From Pelargonium cotyledonis (Eukaryota > Streptophyta > Magnoliopsida > Geraniales > Geraniaceae): a DNA stretch of 43,950 nt. A model generated the notes under the pieces. The model worked only from the letters and a program-made list of their open reading frames with translations. It had not been told where the DNA came from and made no database searches. Position 1 is the first letter of the stretch; each line of letters opens with the position of its first letter. Shown here piece by piece: positions 23,637 through 33,500 of the stretch. A program made the translations under genes and the position numbers. Location of the stretch: positions 1 to 43,950 of the forward strand of contig JAYMTA010000084.1 in the NCBI GenBank assembly GCA_036897625.1. The letters are read 5' to 3'.

Positions 23637-24620
23637 TCACGAGGCAATTTGTTGGAGGGCGGAGAAGAGTTCTTGCGGTTTAGAAAACATGGGCAAATGA
23701 TCTGAACCAGAGATCATCATCACTTCATCCATAGGATTGTTCTCTATAATCCATCTCTGAAAATCCTCTTTTATGGTGTTGTCTTTTTCACAAATCACGT
23801 AAACTCTACGCACCGATCCATATTTCTCCTCAGTCACAGCCGTTTCTTTATCCACTCGCGCATCATGATACAGCTTGAAAGGTCTCATCATCGATAGTGC
23901 AAGACTCAAATCCTGCAAATTCATATTCAAATCCAAATTCAATGCAATTTATAATCACAGTGTACAAGAAACAAAATCAATGCATATACCTCAGGCGGAG
24001 AGAGATGGTACAACTTGGAAGCCGCGAAATCGGGTCCCAAAATGAAAGAGGTTGGAAGATTACTTGACCCTTCGTCGAACCAGTATTGGTTATCCATATA
24101 AGAATCGCCTCTCCGATCGTACTTTGTAATTTACAAAGAAGACAATTGACGAGTAAGGAACTTAATTTACAAATAAAACGACATTCATTTTAAAACGGAG
24201 GGAGTGACCAGTAAAGCCACAGGCAGCATAGAATAAAGTGTTTTTTAGTACCTCTTTGGAAAGAGCTTGGTAAGTCAAGTTGGGACCTGGGACAAGAGCG
24301 GTAACGAAAACAGCAGCGGAAATTTTCTCCGGGAATCTTTCCATGGCAGCAGATAAGCAGACACCACCGAAGCTGTGGCCGACCAGAAAAACCTGTTCCT
24401 CCGGCGGGAGAGACGCCATGAGAGCCATCAATGGCTCGAAGTAGTCCGAGATTGAACCGATCTCATGGACCTGCTTCGGGTGGATTCCAGAAGCAGCCAT
24501 GTCCGGAACAGAGACTCTGTGGCCTGCTGATTTGAGGAGAGTTGAGAGCTTGTACCAGCACCAAGCTCCATGGCAAGCTCCATGAACCAGCACAAAATGC
24601 TTGCTTGCTCCATTTTCCAT
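23637..24620 (-). CDS. Methylesterase, SABP2/MES family (copy C, intact, 258 aa)
   Basis: Cytosolic alpha/beta hydrolase of the plant methylesterase family, which cleaves methyl esters of salicylate, jasmonate or indole-acetate; polyneuridine-aldehyde esterase and hydroxynitrile lyase are relatives. Exons read 24620-24252, 24121-23990 and 23912-23637, all phase 0 with GT-AG introns. The oxyanion-hole segment HGACHGAW is at residues 13-20. The triad is complete: Ser83 in GHSFGG, Asp211 in CEKDN and His239 in GSDHL. This matches tobacco SABP2 (260 aa, Ser81-Asp210-His238). It is the only copy of the array with both an intact frame and an intact triad, so it is the likely functional one. The C-terminus is three residues shorter than in its neighbours. 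The substrate cannot be told from sequence alone. Confidence 0.9.
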
Positions 24621-25334
24621 TAGCTACTATACTCTCTTCCCTAACTCTCACACGAAAATTATAGGCACTTAATGTGAGATATGCTTAGTGGTGACCTGTG
24701 ACATTTATTAGCAGATCATAGATGATGGCATTGAAGAGAAAAAGACAAGAACTAATTTGTAAACTCCATCACTCATGTGGTCCCAGTTGCGAGGATTTCC
24801 ATGGATAAATGATTGTAATTCCTGGATTCTTATGTCATTGGGATCAAATTAACTAATTAGCTGCTTTATTATATTTGTCGTGAGTGAACTCATAAGCGGA
24901 TCCATGTTACTCTTTTTAGTTGCTGCTGTTTCAGTCTGCAACGTGGAACAACCAAGGCCTCGAAAGTGACGCTTTCTTTATTGTCGTACATTTCTTCTTG
25001 TATGCTTATATGTAAATATTATAACACATGCGTGAATCGTTCTCCTACTAGATTGTTATGAAGCTTGGAAAATGAAAATTTGGCAACCAAATGGGACTAG
25101 TTTGATAATTGGCAACAAAAATGTAGAATGAGACGAGTAAAACGGACAATTACTGGACTTTATGTGAATTACAACATACAGATATTCAACCAAATAGGAA
25201 GAATTGCAGTAAGAGACTGACATGCAACATAATTTCTTTTTTATCAGCAAGCGTAACAACTGAGACTCGAACATGAGCCAACATACTGTCTTATTTATAG
25301 ATTTCACGGTGAGATCAGAAACATAAAGTTGATT
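24621..25334. other. Spacer between methylesterase copies C and D, with a SINE-like tail
   Basis: The left part is the copy C promoter. Positions 25236-25277, read on the minus strand, carry GTTCGAGTCTC followed by CAGTTGTTACGCTTGCTGATAAAAAAG. This looks like a tRNA-type B box and a short A tail, as at the end of a SINE. The final 16 bases equal the end of the LINE-type insert at 6188-6203. No gene is seen. Confidence 0.5.
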
Positions 25335-26480
25335 TCAAGTGAAATTGTTGGCAATTTGTTGGAGGGAAGAGAAGAGCTCTTGCGGTTTAGAGAACATAGG
25401 AATGTAATCTGAACCAGAGATCACCATCACTTGATCCATAGGATTGTTCTCAATAATCCATCTCTGAAAATCCTCTTTCATGGTGTTGTCTTCTTCGCAA
25501 ATCACATAAACTCGACGCACCGATCCATATTTCTCCTCAGTCACCTCCGATTCTTTATCCACTATTGGATCGTGACACAGCTTGACAGGTCTCAACAATG
25601 AGAGTGCAAGGCTCAAATCCTGCAAATCCAAATTCAATGCAATGTATAATCATAGTGTTCAAGAAACAAATTCAATGCAATTTATCAATACAACTTGTTG
25701 TTTTATACCTCAGGAGGAGAGAGTTGGTACATCTTGGAAGCCATGTAATTGGGTCCAAGCAGGAATGAGGTTGGAGGATTATTTGGGCCTTCTTCGAATG
25801 AAATTTGGTTGTCCATGTTCGAATCTTGTCTCCGAAAGCACTTTGCATTTTACAGACAAGAAAAGAACGAGTTATAAGAAACTTTACTTTACAAAGAAAA
25901 TGAAGATAAATGCCGAACTGAATTAAACCAGTAGTTCACGTAAAAAAAAATGAAGATAAACTCACATAACTGCAGTCTCAAAACTAGTGTACTTTTGCTC
26001 ATGCAAAAACACACATTTTGAAACAGAACGAGTAACTAGTAAATTCTTTTTTGAGATTGTTTCGTAACATTCTTGAAATGAAAAATTATTAATATGATTA
26101 TGTACCTCGGTATAAAATAGAGTTTGATAAGTCAAGTTGGGACCTGGCGCAAGAGCAGTAACAAAAACAGCAACAGAAACTTTCTGGGGAAATCTTTCCA
26201 TGGCAGCAGATAGGCAGATACCACCCATGCTGTGACCCACCAGAACCACCCGTTCCTCCGGCGGGAGAGACGCCATGAGTGCCATCAACGGCTCGAAATA
26301 GTCCGATATCGAACCGATCTCATGGACCTGCTTCGGGGGGGACCCCGCAGCAGCCCTGGCCGGAACAGAGACTCTGTGGCCAGCTGGTTTGAGGAGAGTT
26401 GAGACCTTGTACCAGCACCAAGCTCCATGACAGCCTCCATGAACCAGCACAAAATGCCTGCTTGCTCCATTTTCCATCAT
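25335..26480 (-). CDS. Methylesterase-like protein (copy D) with Tyr for the catalytic His
   Basis: Exons read 26480-26106, 25840-25709 and 25619-25335, phase 0, giving 263 residues; the start has two adjacent ATGs. The frame is open and splice sites are good. The fold motifs are present: HGGCHGAWCW, Ser84 in GHSMGG, and Asp in CEEDN. The residue that should be the triad His (SGSDHM in neighbours) is Tyr241 (SGSDYI, codon TAC at 25404-25406). A Ser-Asp-Tyr set should not support normal ester hydrolysis. The copy may therefore be catalytically dead, a ligand-binding protein, or an early pseudogene. The loop after the first strands is also changed (ARAAAGSPP instead of DMAASGIHP). It groups with copy E by GHSMGG. 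Confidence 0.85.
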
Positions 26481-27707
26481 CTACAAAACTCCTTGACTCT
26501 CACAAGAAAGATTATAGGGTCAGAAATTTTTGTTAGGCTCTTATCATGTACGTACTTGGAGATACTGACTTCTAAGTAGATGACAAAAATGTTAGCATTG
26601 AAGAGAATTGAAGGAAAAAAAATTATCAAGACCTTTTTGTACACGTAACCTCCACCATTCATTTGGTCCAATGTGTAGATTTCAATGAAGAACTCGTGGT
26701 CATTAATTCTTGCATTCTATTGTTTTGGCATCAACTAGCCAGAAATAACACCTATAGTTTGGGCTGGGACATATCTAGAAGTTTTGCATTGACGGGACAA
26801 ACTATGATATTAAATTTTGTACGAGCAGTTGTTACGATAGTATTTTTTTAAATATGTCGGTGCATTTCCATTTACAATTGAGTTAGTTGTCGAATCAGCA
26901 CGTTTATTTATCATCTAGAAACACATGATGCAATTACACTTCTCACTAAGCATTGATAGATCCATGTAGGTTAATACTCACGTCGTTATGATGCGACAAA
27001 TAACAGAGTAGTCTATGAAACAATCTCAATAGAAACTAGTTATGTTTATTTTGATAGTCAAGGAACAATTTTGTATGTAAATAAATAATAATAATAAGTT
27101 GTTTTATGAGACCAACAAAACAAAACATGTGAATATGTAATAATTTTAACTATGTTTGCTGTGATTATTAATACGATGTTCTCGCCGTTTGAAAAGAATA
27201 AAATAACACTTGGTGACCATGTGATCAGAATGGAGATCTCTAGCTATGTCGTCATCTGTTGAGTTATTTCCTAGACATGAATTAAGTGAGTTTAATGTTA
27301 ATTTAAATGTCCATCAACATTGAGCTGCCCAACAATCAAAATGAGTTTGTATATTTGTGCCAACAACGCCAAACAAATTAGATTTGTGGATTAAATTGAG
27401 AAGCTAATAGAAATACGGAGAAACTGCTACAAAACACTCTCATAAAGCTTGAAAAATCATAATCAGGCGATGATATGTAACAGAGAATTATTGAACTTCA
27501 TTTGAGTGACAATATAAGAATATTTAACGAATAGAAAGAACTTAAAGACGAAACGCGACTTGACATGCATAAACACGTACAGATTGGCCAAAGCTCATTA
27601 TCTGATCACTGAATATGTCTATACTTATTTGAAACAATCTAACTTATTGTTCATATTTATTTATCATAATCGTAGCACCAATATAGATCAGAAACATGTA
27701 TAAAGTC
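26481..27707. other. Spacer between methylesterase copies D and E
   Basis: The left 200 bases resemble the promoters of the other copies. The rest is AT-rich with a short (ATA)n run near 27081-27097. No open frame with recognisable content and no clear element ends are seen. Confidence 0.5.
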
Positions 27708-28943
27708 TCAAGTGAAATTGTTGGCAATTTGTTGGAGGGTGGTGAAGAGTTCTTGCGGTTTACAGAACATGCACATATGATCTCAACCGGAGATCATCAT
27801 CACTTGATCCATAGGATTGTTCTCAATAATCCATTTCTGAAAATCTTCTTTTACAGTGTTGTCTTTGTCGCACATCACATAAACTCGACGCTCCTCAGTC
27901 AGCTCCGTTTCTTTATCCACTATTGGATCGTGACACAGCCTTAAAGGTCTCAACATTGTTAGTGCAAGGCTCAAATCCTGCAAATCCGAATTCAATGCAA
28001 TTAATCATAGTGCATGCATGTACGTTCAAGAGTTATTGTTTTTGTAAATGACAGTAACACAAATCAGTGCAAATTAGTCCTATACATGGTCAGCATATAC
28101 ATATATACAAGCTATATGATGCATGAACACTGTCCTCTACTCAACATATACGCCTGTTTGTGATTGTATTCTACACTCAAAACACTTGGGCTCTCTTCAA
28201 ATACATGTTGGACACTTGATTTACGTGAGTACTTTTTAATAAATTTTTCGAGCATACATGTGCGACGTGACTCTCGTATCCGTGTCCATGCAACATAGTA
28301 TACAAGCTGTTACTATATACCTCGGGCGGAGAGAGCTGGTACAACTTGGAAGCCGCGAAGTTGGCTCCAAAGAGGAAAGAGGTTGGAGGATTATTTGGCC
28401 CTTCGTCGAATGAAAATTGGTTGTCCATGAAAGAATCCTGTCTTCCCAAGTACTTTGCATTTTCCAAACAAGAAGAAAGATGGTTAAGAAACTTAGTTTA
28501 CAAAGAAAATGAAGATGGACGGTAACCAGTAAAGTCTTTAGTATCATATGATATAGTTTTTTGAGTACCTCTTTAAGTAGAGTTTGGTAAGTCAAGTTGG
28601 GACTTGGCGCAAGAGCAGTAACAAAAACAGCTTCAGAAATTTTCTCGGGAAATTTTTCCATGGCAGCAGATATGCAGACACCACCCATGCTGTGACCAAC
28701 CAGAACCACCCGTTCCTCCGCTGGGAGAGACGCCATGAGTGCCATCAACGGCTCGAAATAGTCCGAGATTGAACCGATCTCATGAACCTGCTTCGGGTGG
28801 ATTCCAGAAGCAGCCATGTCCGGAACTGAGACTTTGTGACCTGCTGATTTCAGTAGAGTTGACACCTTATACCAGCACCAAGCTCCATGGCAAGCCCCAT
28901 CCCCATGGACCAGCACAAAATGCTTACTTGCTCCATTTTCCAT
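27708..28943 (-). pseudogene. Methylesterase copy E, truncated by nonsense codon
   Basis: Exons read 28943-28569, 28452-28321 and 27977-27708. Exons 1 and 2 are open and keep GHSMGG. In exon 3 the Ser of SGSDHM is TGA (27783-27785, TCA in neighbours), two codons before the catalytic His. The sequence after it still reads DHMCMF...LQQIANNFT to the old stop at 27708-27710. Five codons (KYGSV in neighbours) are deleted earlier in exon 3. Exon 1 has a 6-base insertion that turns the oxyanion loop HGACHG into HGDGACHG. The catalytic Asp (CDKDN) remains. A protein lacking the last 25 residues and the His would be inactive. Confidence 0.8.
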
Positions 28944-29358
28944 CTTCTTCTCCTCCCTGAGTCTCACAAGAAAGATACGGTCAGACACTAACTTATAAGC
29001 AGATGAAAGAAAGGATGGAATTGAAGAAACCAAAATTAAAGACCTTTGTAACTCCATTCATTTGGTCCCTATATGTGTATTTTTATCGAATTGGTATCTG
29101 CTACCTGGAAGAGAGAAATAACTAATCAGTTGACTTAGAGGAGGAAACCTACCATCTCTGGTTGGGACCATTTTCAGTTCAGTTAGTAGTAAAATCAGAC
29201 TATATCACTTTCAAAACTTTAATCCCATACTGCATGCCAATAACACATTTGTTTATCTTCTAGAAACACAAGTGCAATTACATCTCTCACAAAACATTCA
29301 AACACTGTACCCTAACACTTGGTGACCGGTGACCATTAGTTCCACGTGGAGACACTTT
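28944..29358. other. Spacer upstream of methylesterase copy E
   Basis: Promoter region of copy E, with the conserved GTCTCACAAGAAAG block close to the ATG, followed by AT-rich DNA. No gene is recognised. Confidence 0.5.
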
Positions 29359-29515
29359 TTAAGTAAACTTATTAGCAATTGCTTGAAGGTAGGAGCAGAA
29401 CTCTTGAGGTTTAGAGAAATTGGCCATGTGATCTGAACTGAGAATCACTAATCACTATCACATCACCTAATGGGGTATTTTCTATCATCCATTTCAGCAG
29501 GTCTTGCTTTATTAT
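29359..29515 (-). pseudogene. Relic of a methylesterase exon 3 (copy F)
   Basis: The minus strand reads KQDLLKWMIENTPLGDVIVIS, then a frame change near 29442-29455 followed by SDHMANFSKPQE and LQAIANKFT with a TAA at 29359-29361. This matches the last 50 codons of the array genes but is more diverged, so it came from an older or different paralog. The rest of the gene is missing: the match stops where the SINE-like sequence begins. Confidence 0.75.
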
Positions 29516-29521
29516 ATTTCT

Positions 29522-29655
29522 TGGTCCCACACAGCATTATCCCTGCTTTTGAAGGAAGGCTCTTTCCTAGACTTGAAATCGTGACCTAATGACCTCAGAG
29601 TCATTAGGCAACAAACTTCCCATTGTGTCGAAGCTCACGCTCAAAAGGTGCACTT
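29522..29655 (-). mobile_element. Au-like SINE remnant
   Basis: On the minus strand the order is GAAGTTTGTTGCCTAATGAC, GGTCA, TTTCAAGTCTAGGAAAGAGCC, AAAAGCAGGGATAATGCTGTGTGGGACC. This follows the plant Au SINE pattern as I remember it (GGTTCGAGTC..GGAAACAGCCTCTT..GCAGGGTAAGGCTGCGT), with substitutions. A 9-base hairpin lies at 29585-29608. The 3' side abuts the exon-3 relic. Ends and target-site duplication were not determined. Confidence 0.55.
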
Positions 29656-30520
29656 AGGCTCCCATTATAGTGGTATGAGAGGGTCATTCAATCATGTGGC
29701 GCTTATGCCTGGATTTTCATGAAAAAAATTCTTGATTTTTATGAAAAGATATGGCATGAGAGATGGTCATTTTCCATTTATGTACGGATTTTGGCCAAAA
29801 TCTTCTGGCAAGAAAGAGAAAAATACCTACAGTACTAGCTGGCCTGGTGAGAAAGGCCTAGAATACAATGTCTTTTCAGGATAATCGCCTGTTTCCATAT
29901 AACTGCACTTTTGTGTATTTACTCTCAAGGAAGCATCCTAATTAGAAAAAAGTACTGTGTGAAAAGAGCTTACTTCGACAAGAAAATGATAATACATAAT
30001 TAGAAGCAATGTCATTTATGCATTCTAATTATGTACTATTATTCTTGACTTGAACAGAGCTCCTGAAATCTCGCCAGACTGCAATAAACCAACAAGCAAA
30101 TATAAGCAGCCACATCTCTCTTAAGATCTCAACAAGATCCATGTGAAAAAAGCAAATGACATTTGAGGACATACAATATACGTTCTAGGAATAAAAGAAA
30201 AACAAACGAAAAAAGAAAGACAACATAATATCATTGTTTCCCCCACTAGTAATAGAACATTGCTGAGGGATTAGAACTTTGGATGAGGTGGTGATAAGTG
30301 GACTGCTGATGAGTAATAATAAAAACAATAAAACCATTCAGTTGAGTTGAAGTATTTCATGTATTATCTATATTTGGTAAATGGCATTACACAAGCCTTG
30401 GGACGCATAATAAGATAATCATATGCGCTAATTCGTGATATCTCTATTTGTTATATGAAAGAACTGGAAAACAGAATTGATCATCGGAAACAGGAATAAA
30501 TGATAGTACAATATAAGAGA
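29656..30520. other. Intergenic between the esterase array and the Lines-family gene
   Basis: AT-rich DNA that should contain the 3' untranslated region of the Lines-family gene on the right. A further short terminal exon of that gene could lie near 30450-30475, where the minus strand has TTTTCCAG. No other feature is seen. Confidence 0.45.
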
Positions 30521-33500
30521 TCATAGATAATCAATCTTAACATTAAAAACTGAAGAAGAAAAAATATATGCAGGTAACAAAGAAACAAACCGTTTCAGAA
30601 GCACTTTCGGATTATATGGAAACAAACTCTTCTGATGAAGACTTTCCAGGGAGTTTGTCAATGAAAACAAGCACTCCTTTGCATTCTCAAATGGCTGTCT
30701 TCTTTTTCTGCATTGATTGCTTACATATTTATGGTCTCTCTTACATTTGTTTTCAGCCGACAGACGGATCTCGTCAATTTTTATAGGTGCAGATGATAGC
30801 TCCACCTGGAAATTTGAGCCATCAATAGAAACTTTTCTTTTCTTGCAGATTGGTTGATTTGTACCTTCTCCCTCCAAAAAGCCCATAAATAATTTCCAGT
30901 TATCACACACGGTACGCAAGCCCCTACAAATAGATATTAAGGAATAATAGTAGAGAAAGATTAACAGTTAAAACAATATCAAACAAACAAAAGTAGCACT
31001 GCTTATAAACTCCATACAGCTTTACAAGCTAAAGCAATAAACCAACTCCAACGAATAAGTTACCAAATAGCCTTTTATTCACTGCACAACTGACTTACAT
31101 GCCCTAAGATGGAGGATATATAGCAATAGGAACAGAAAAACAGACCTTAATAGATATTCTGCACAACTAGTTCCTGTATCTTTTGAAATTAGGTAATCAA
31201 GAAGAACTTGATGATCATATTCTAGCTGCAAACGAATAAGTAAACAGTGTCAACCATTCCAGTGGAAGAAAAACTCGCTGCGAGTAAATATTAATTGACA
31301 AATGGTAAGAAAGAGGGGCAAGGCATGGTTGGCCATGCCCCATCAGCAGAACTTGCCTCTGCGAGAAATATATGAAATAGATGTACAGGATTAAAAAGAT
31401 TGTGCACATGAAAAGGAATATTATCGTTCATATTATGAAATGCCTTTCTTTCATTGTGAAACCTGTACACAACACAAGAGCTATCATAACGAAGAGCTTT
31501 AAATAGTTCATCTAAAATGAAAGACATTGGGTAGAATGTTTTCTGCTCACCGTTGCTCTGAAGAAAAAGGTAAATTAGGCAGTTGCAAGAGCACTTTGAA
31601 TAATAAATCATCCTACAATTTATGAGAACGAGAGAAAAGGGATCAGGATGTAGAAATTCAGAACATATTTCCATAAAGACATAATAGTTTAATTGCCTCT
31701 AAGTCTACCAGAGATAATAAGCTTCTTCCAGTATGAGTTTGCAAGCTAGATTTTAGATTACATGTCAAAACCTATAAGAGCAGTTTCCTTACAGCCTTAA
31801 ATCATTTACACCGCGGGCACGTTCAAGCAAAACATTACAGTCAGTGCACCATTCAATGGAAGGATACAAAAGGATTGGAACAGAAACAGATACCACGAGG
31901 ACAAGGATAAATGGGAAGCTCATCACCATCATACAAATGTGTGAGTTTATACATGATCTATAACAGTCTGTATATCTCATGAAAAGATAATTTTAGATCA
32001 TCTCATCAACATTGAATTTTATCCTGAAGCCTCTGAAATCTTTCTTAACTGGCTTTATTTCAACCCCAGTATCCAGAAGAACAAAAAACTTTTAGTCTTC
32101 TATTATAATGTGTCTATTTACATATTTTCCTTCCCAACAAAACAAATAAGAAAGATGAAAGGGACATCAGAAAACAATACGATCATATGATAGATAAAAT
32201 CAGGATCAAGAAGAAGAGCATAATGTGTATCTTGAGTAAATGACTAGGAAAATTCAGTAGGCATATGGTTTAGTTGATGTTAAATTTCCTTCAACCCAAA
32301 CGGCAAAAGCCTAAGTTTATACGGGAAAAAGGTCCAACTTGTTTATCAAACTGTCTCAAACTCCACACTTTCAACGTGAGATACTTCAACACTCCACTTG
32401 TGCAGGCTAGACAACACATCAGGCCCCATGCATGGACCAAGATTAATAGGGAGGCAACACAAATGGGCCATAGACCTATTATGATACCTTGTTGAATCTA
32501 CTCCAATCCAAAAGGCTAAGCTTACAAGGTGAAGGTCCGACTAGAATATCAAGCAGTCTCAAACTCAGCTTTTTCAATGTGGAATATAGAAAATAATAAA
32601 TTACAAAATGAGGAGAGTATGCATCTTTGAATTTAAACAACATTGCAAACTATAAAGTAAATCGAGAATCAAACCTCATGCATATACAACCGGAGGAAGG
32701 ACGAAGAGAAGGTTATGCATTTTTCCAAATATGTTTTAGGATCTGAACATAAATCAATTGGAAGTTGAACCTGAAGCCACTTAGAGAGCTCTAGAAAACC
32801 TATCTTTTGAGTGCAACAATTCAGCTCCAAATCAGAACCAAAGGGCAAGGATGAGTTTTGAGTCACACAAATACAATGCTTGTCAGTATTTACTCCCGTG
32901 CTGGTCAAACAGAAGGAACACCTCAGTAAAAGGAAAACAGCCAATCTTTGTAAATGAGTGGAACGTATACTATGTCGTTCTCCATCAAAAACACTGGATA
33001 AAAATGGTGAGCCTTCTAAGGAATCATCCTGACCAGAATAAAGTAGTGTAATGGGTTGCCATAAAAGTTCTTGAAAGTAATTTCGGAGAAGTTGCAACCA
33101 TAAAACAAGATCAGAACATTTTCGATGGGTTAGGAAACTGAGCCTGATCATTAGCACCTGCAAAATGTATTTTAGATTGTGAAACTAGAGCAGACTTACA
33201 TAACAAGCTAACATACAAGTTTTAGCATACTGAAAAGCAGAATAGCATCATACAAGAATATGGACAGATTTCTCATAAATTGCATAAGAGTATGAAGAAC
33301 AACTTAGAGAAATGAAAACCGACAATACTCATCCAAACTGCCAAATGAAGTAAGTAGGAATCTAAAAGAAGACAAATTATATACCGTTTCTCGGGATTAT
33401 CGACCAAACATGTATTGCAATTAGCAATATGATGTTAACTGTAATAAAAATCAAAGTAATCAAATAAAATGGGAGCAAGAGATTAAAAAATAATATTAAT

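Larger units (their letters stand above)
20614..29515 (-). repeat. Tandem array of methylesterase genes (five copies plus one relic)
   Basis: Five head-to-tail copies, here A to E from left to right, share a three-exon structure, phase-0 introns at the same codons, and similar sequence for about 200 bases upstream of each ATG (the CTCTCACA-AGAAAG and CCATCACTCATGTGGT-like blocks). A sixth, more diverged exon-3 relic lies upstream of E. Copies A-C carry GHSFGG at the nucleophile; D and E carry GHSMGG and share DPIVDKE, so two sublineages are visible. Only C is fully intact. Confidence 0.85.

Noticed and set aside
28236-29057. Reading copy E as one 273-codon unspliced protein
   Set aside because: The first part comes from upstream noncoding sequence without an ATG in a good context, and the frame runs through intron 1 out of phase with exon 2. 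The three-exon model matches the other copies.
20614-29515. The array as an operon-like or biosynthetic cluster
   Set aside because: All units are copies of one gene family, with no partner enzymes nearby. It is a tandem duplication, not a pathway cluster.
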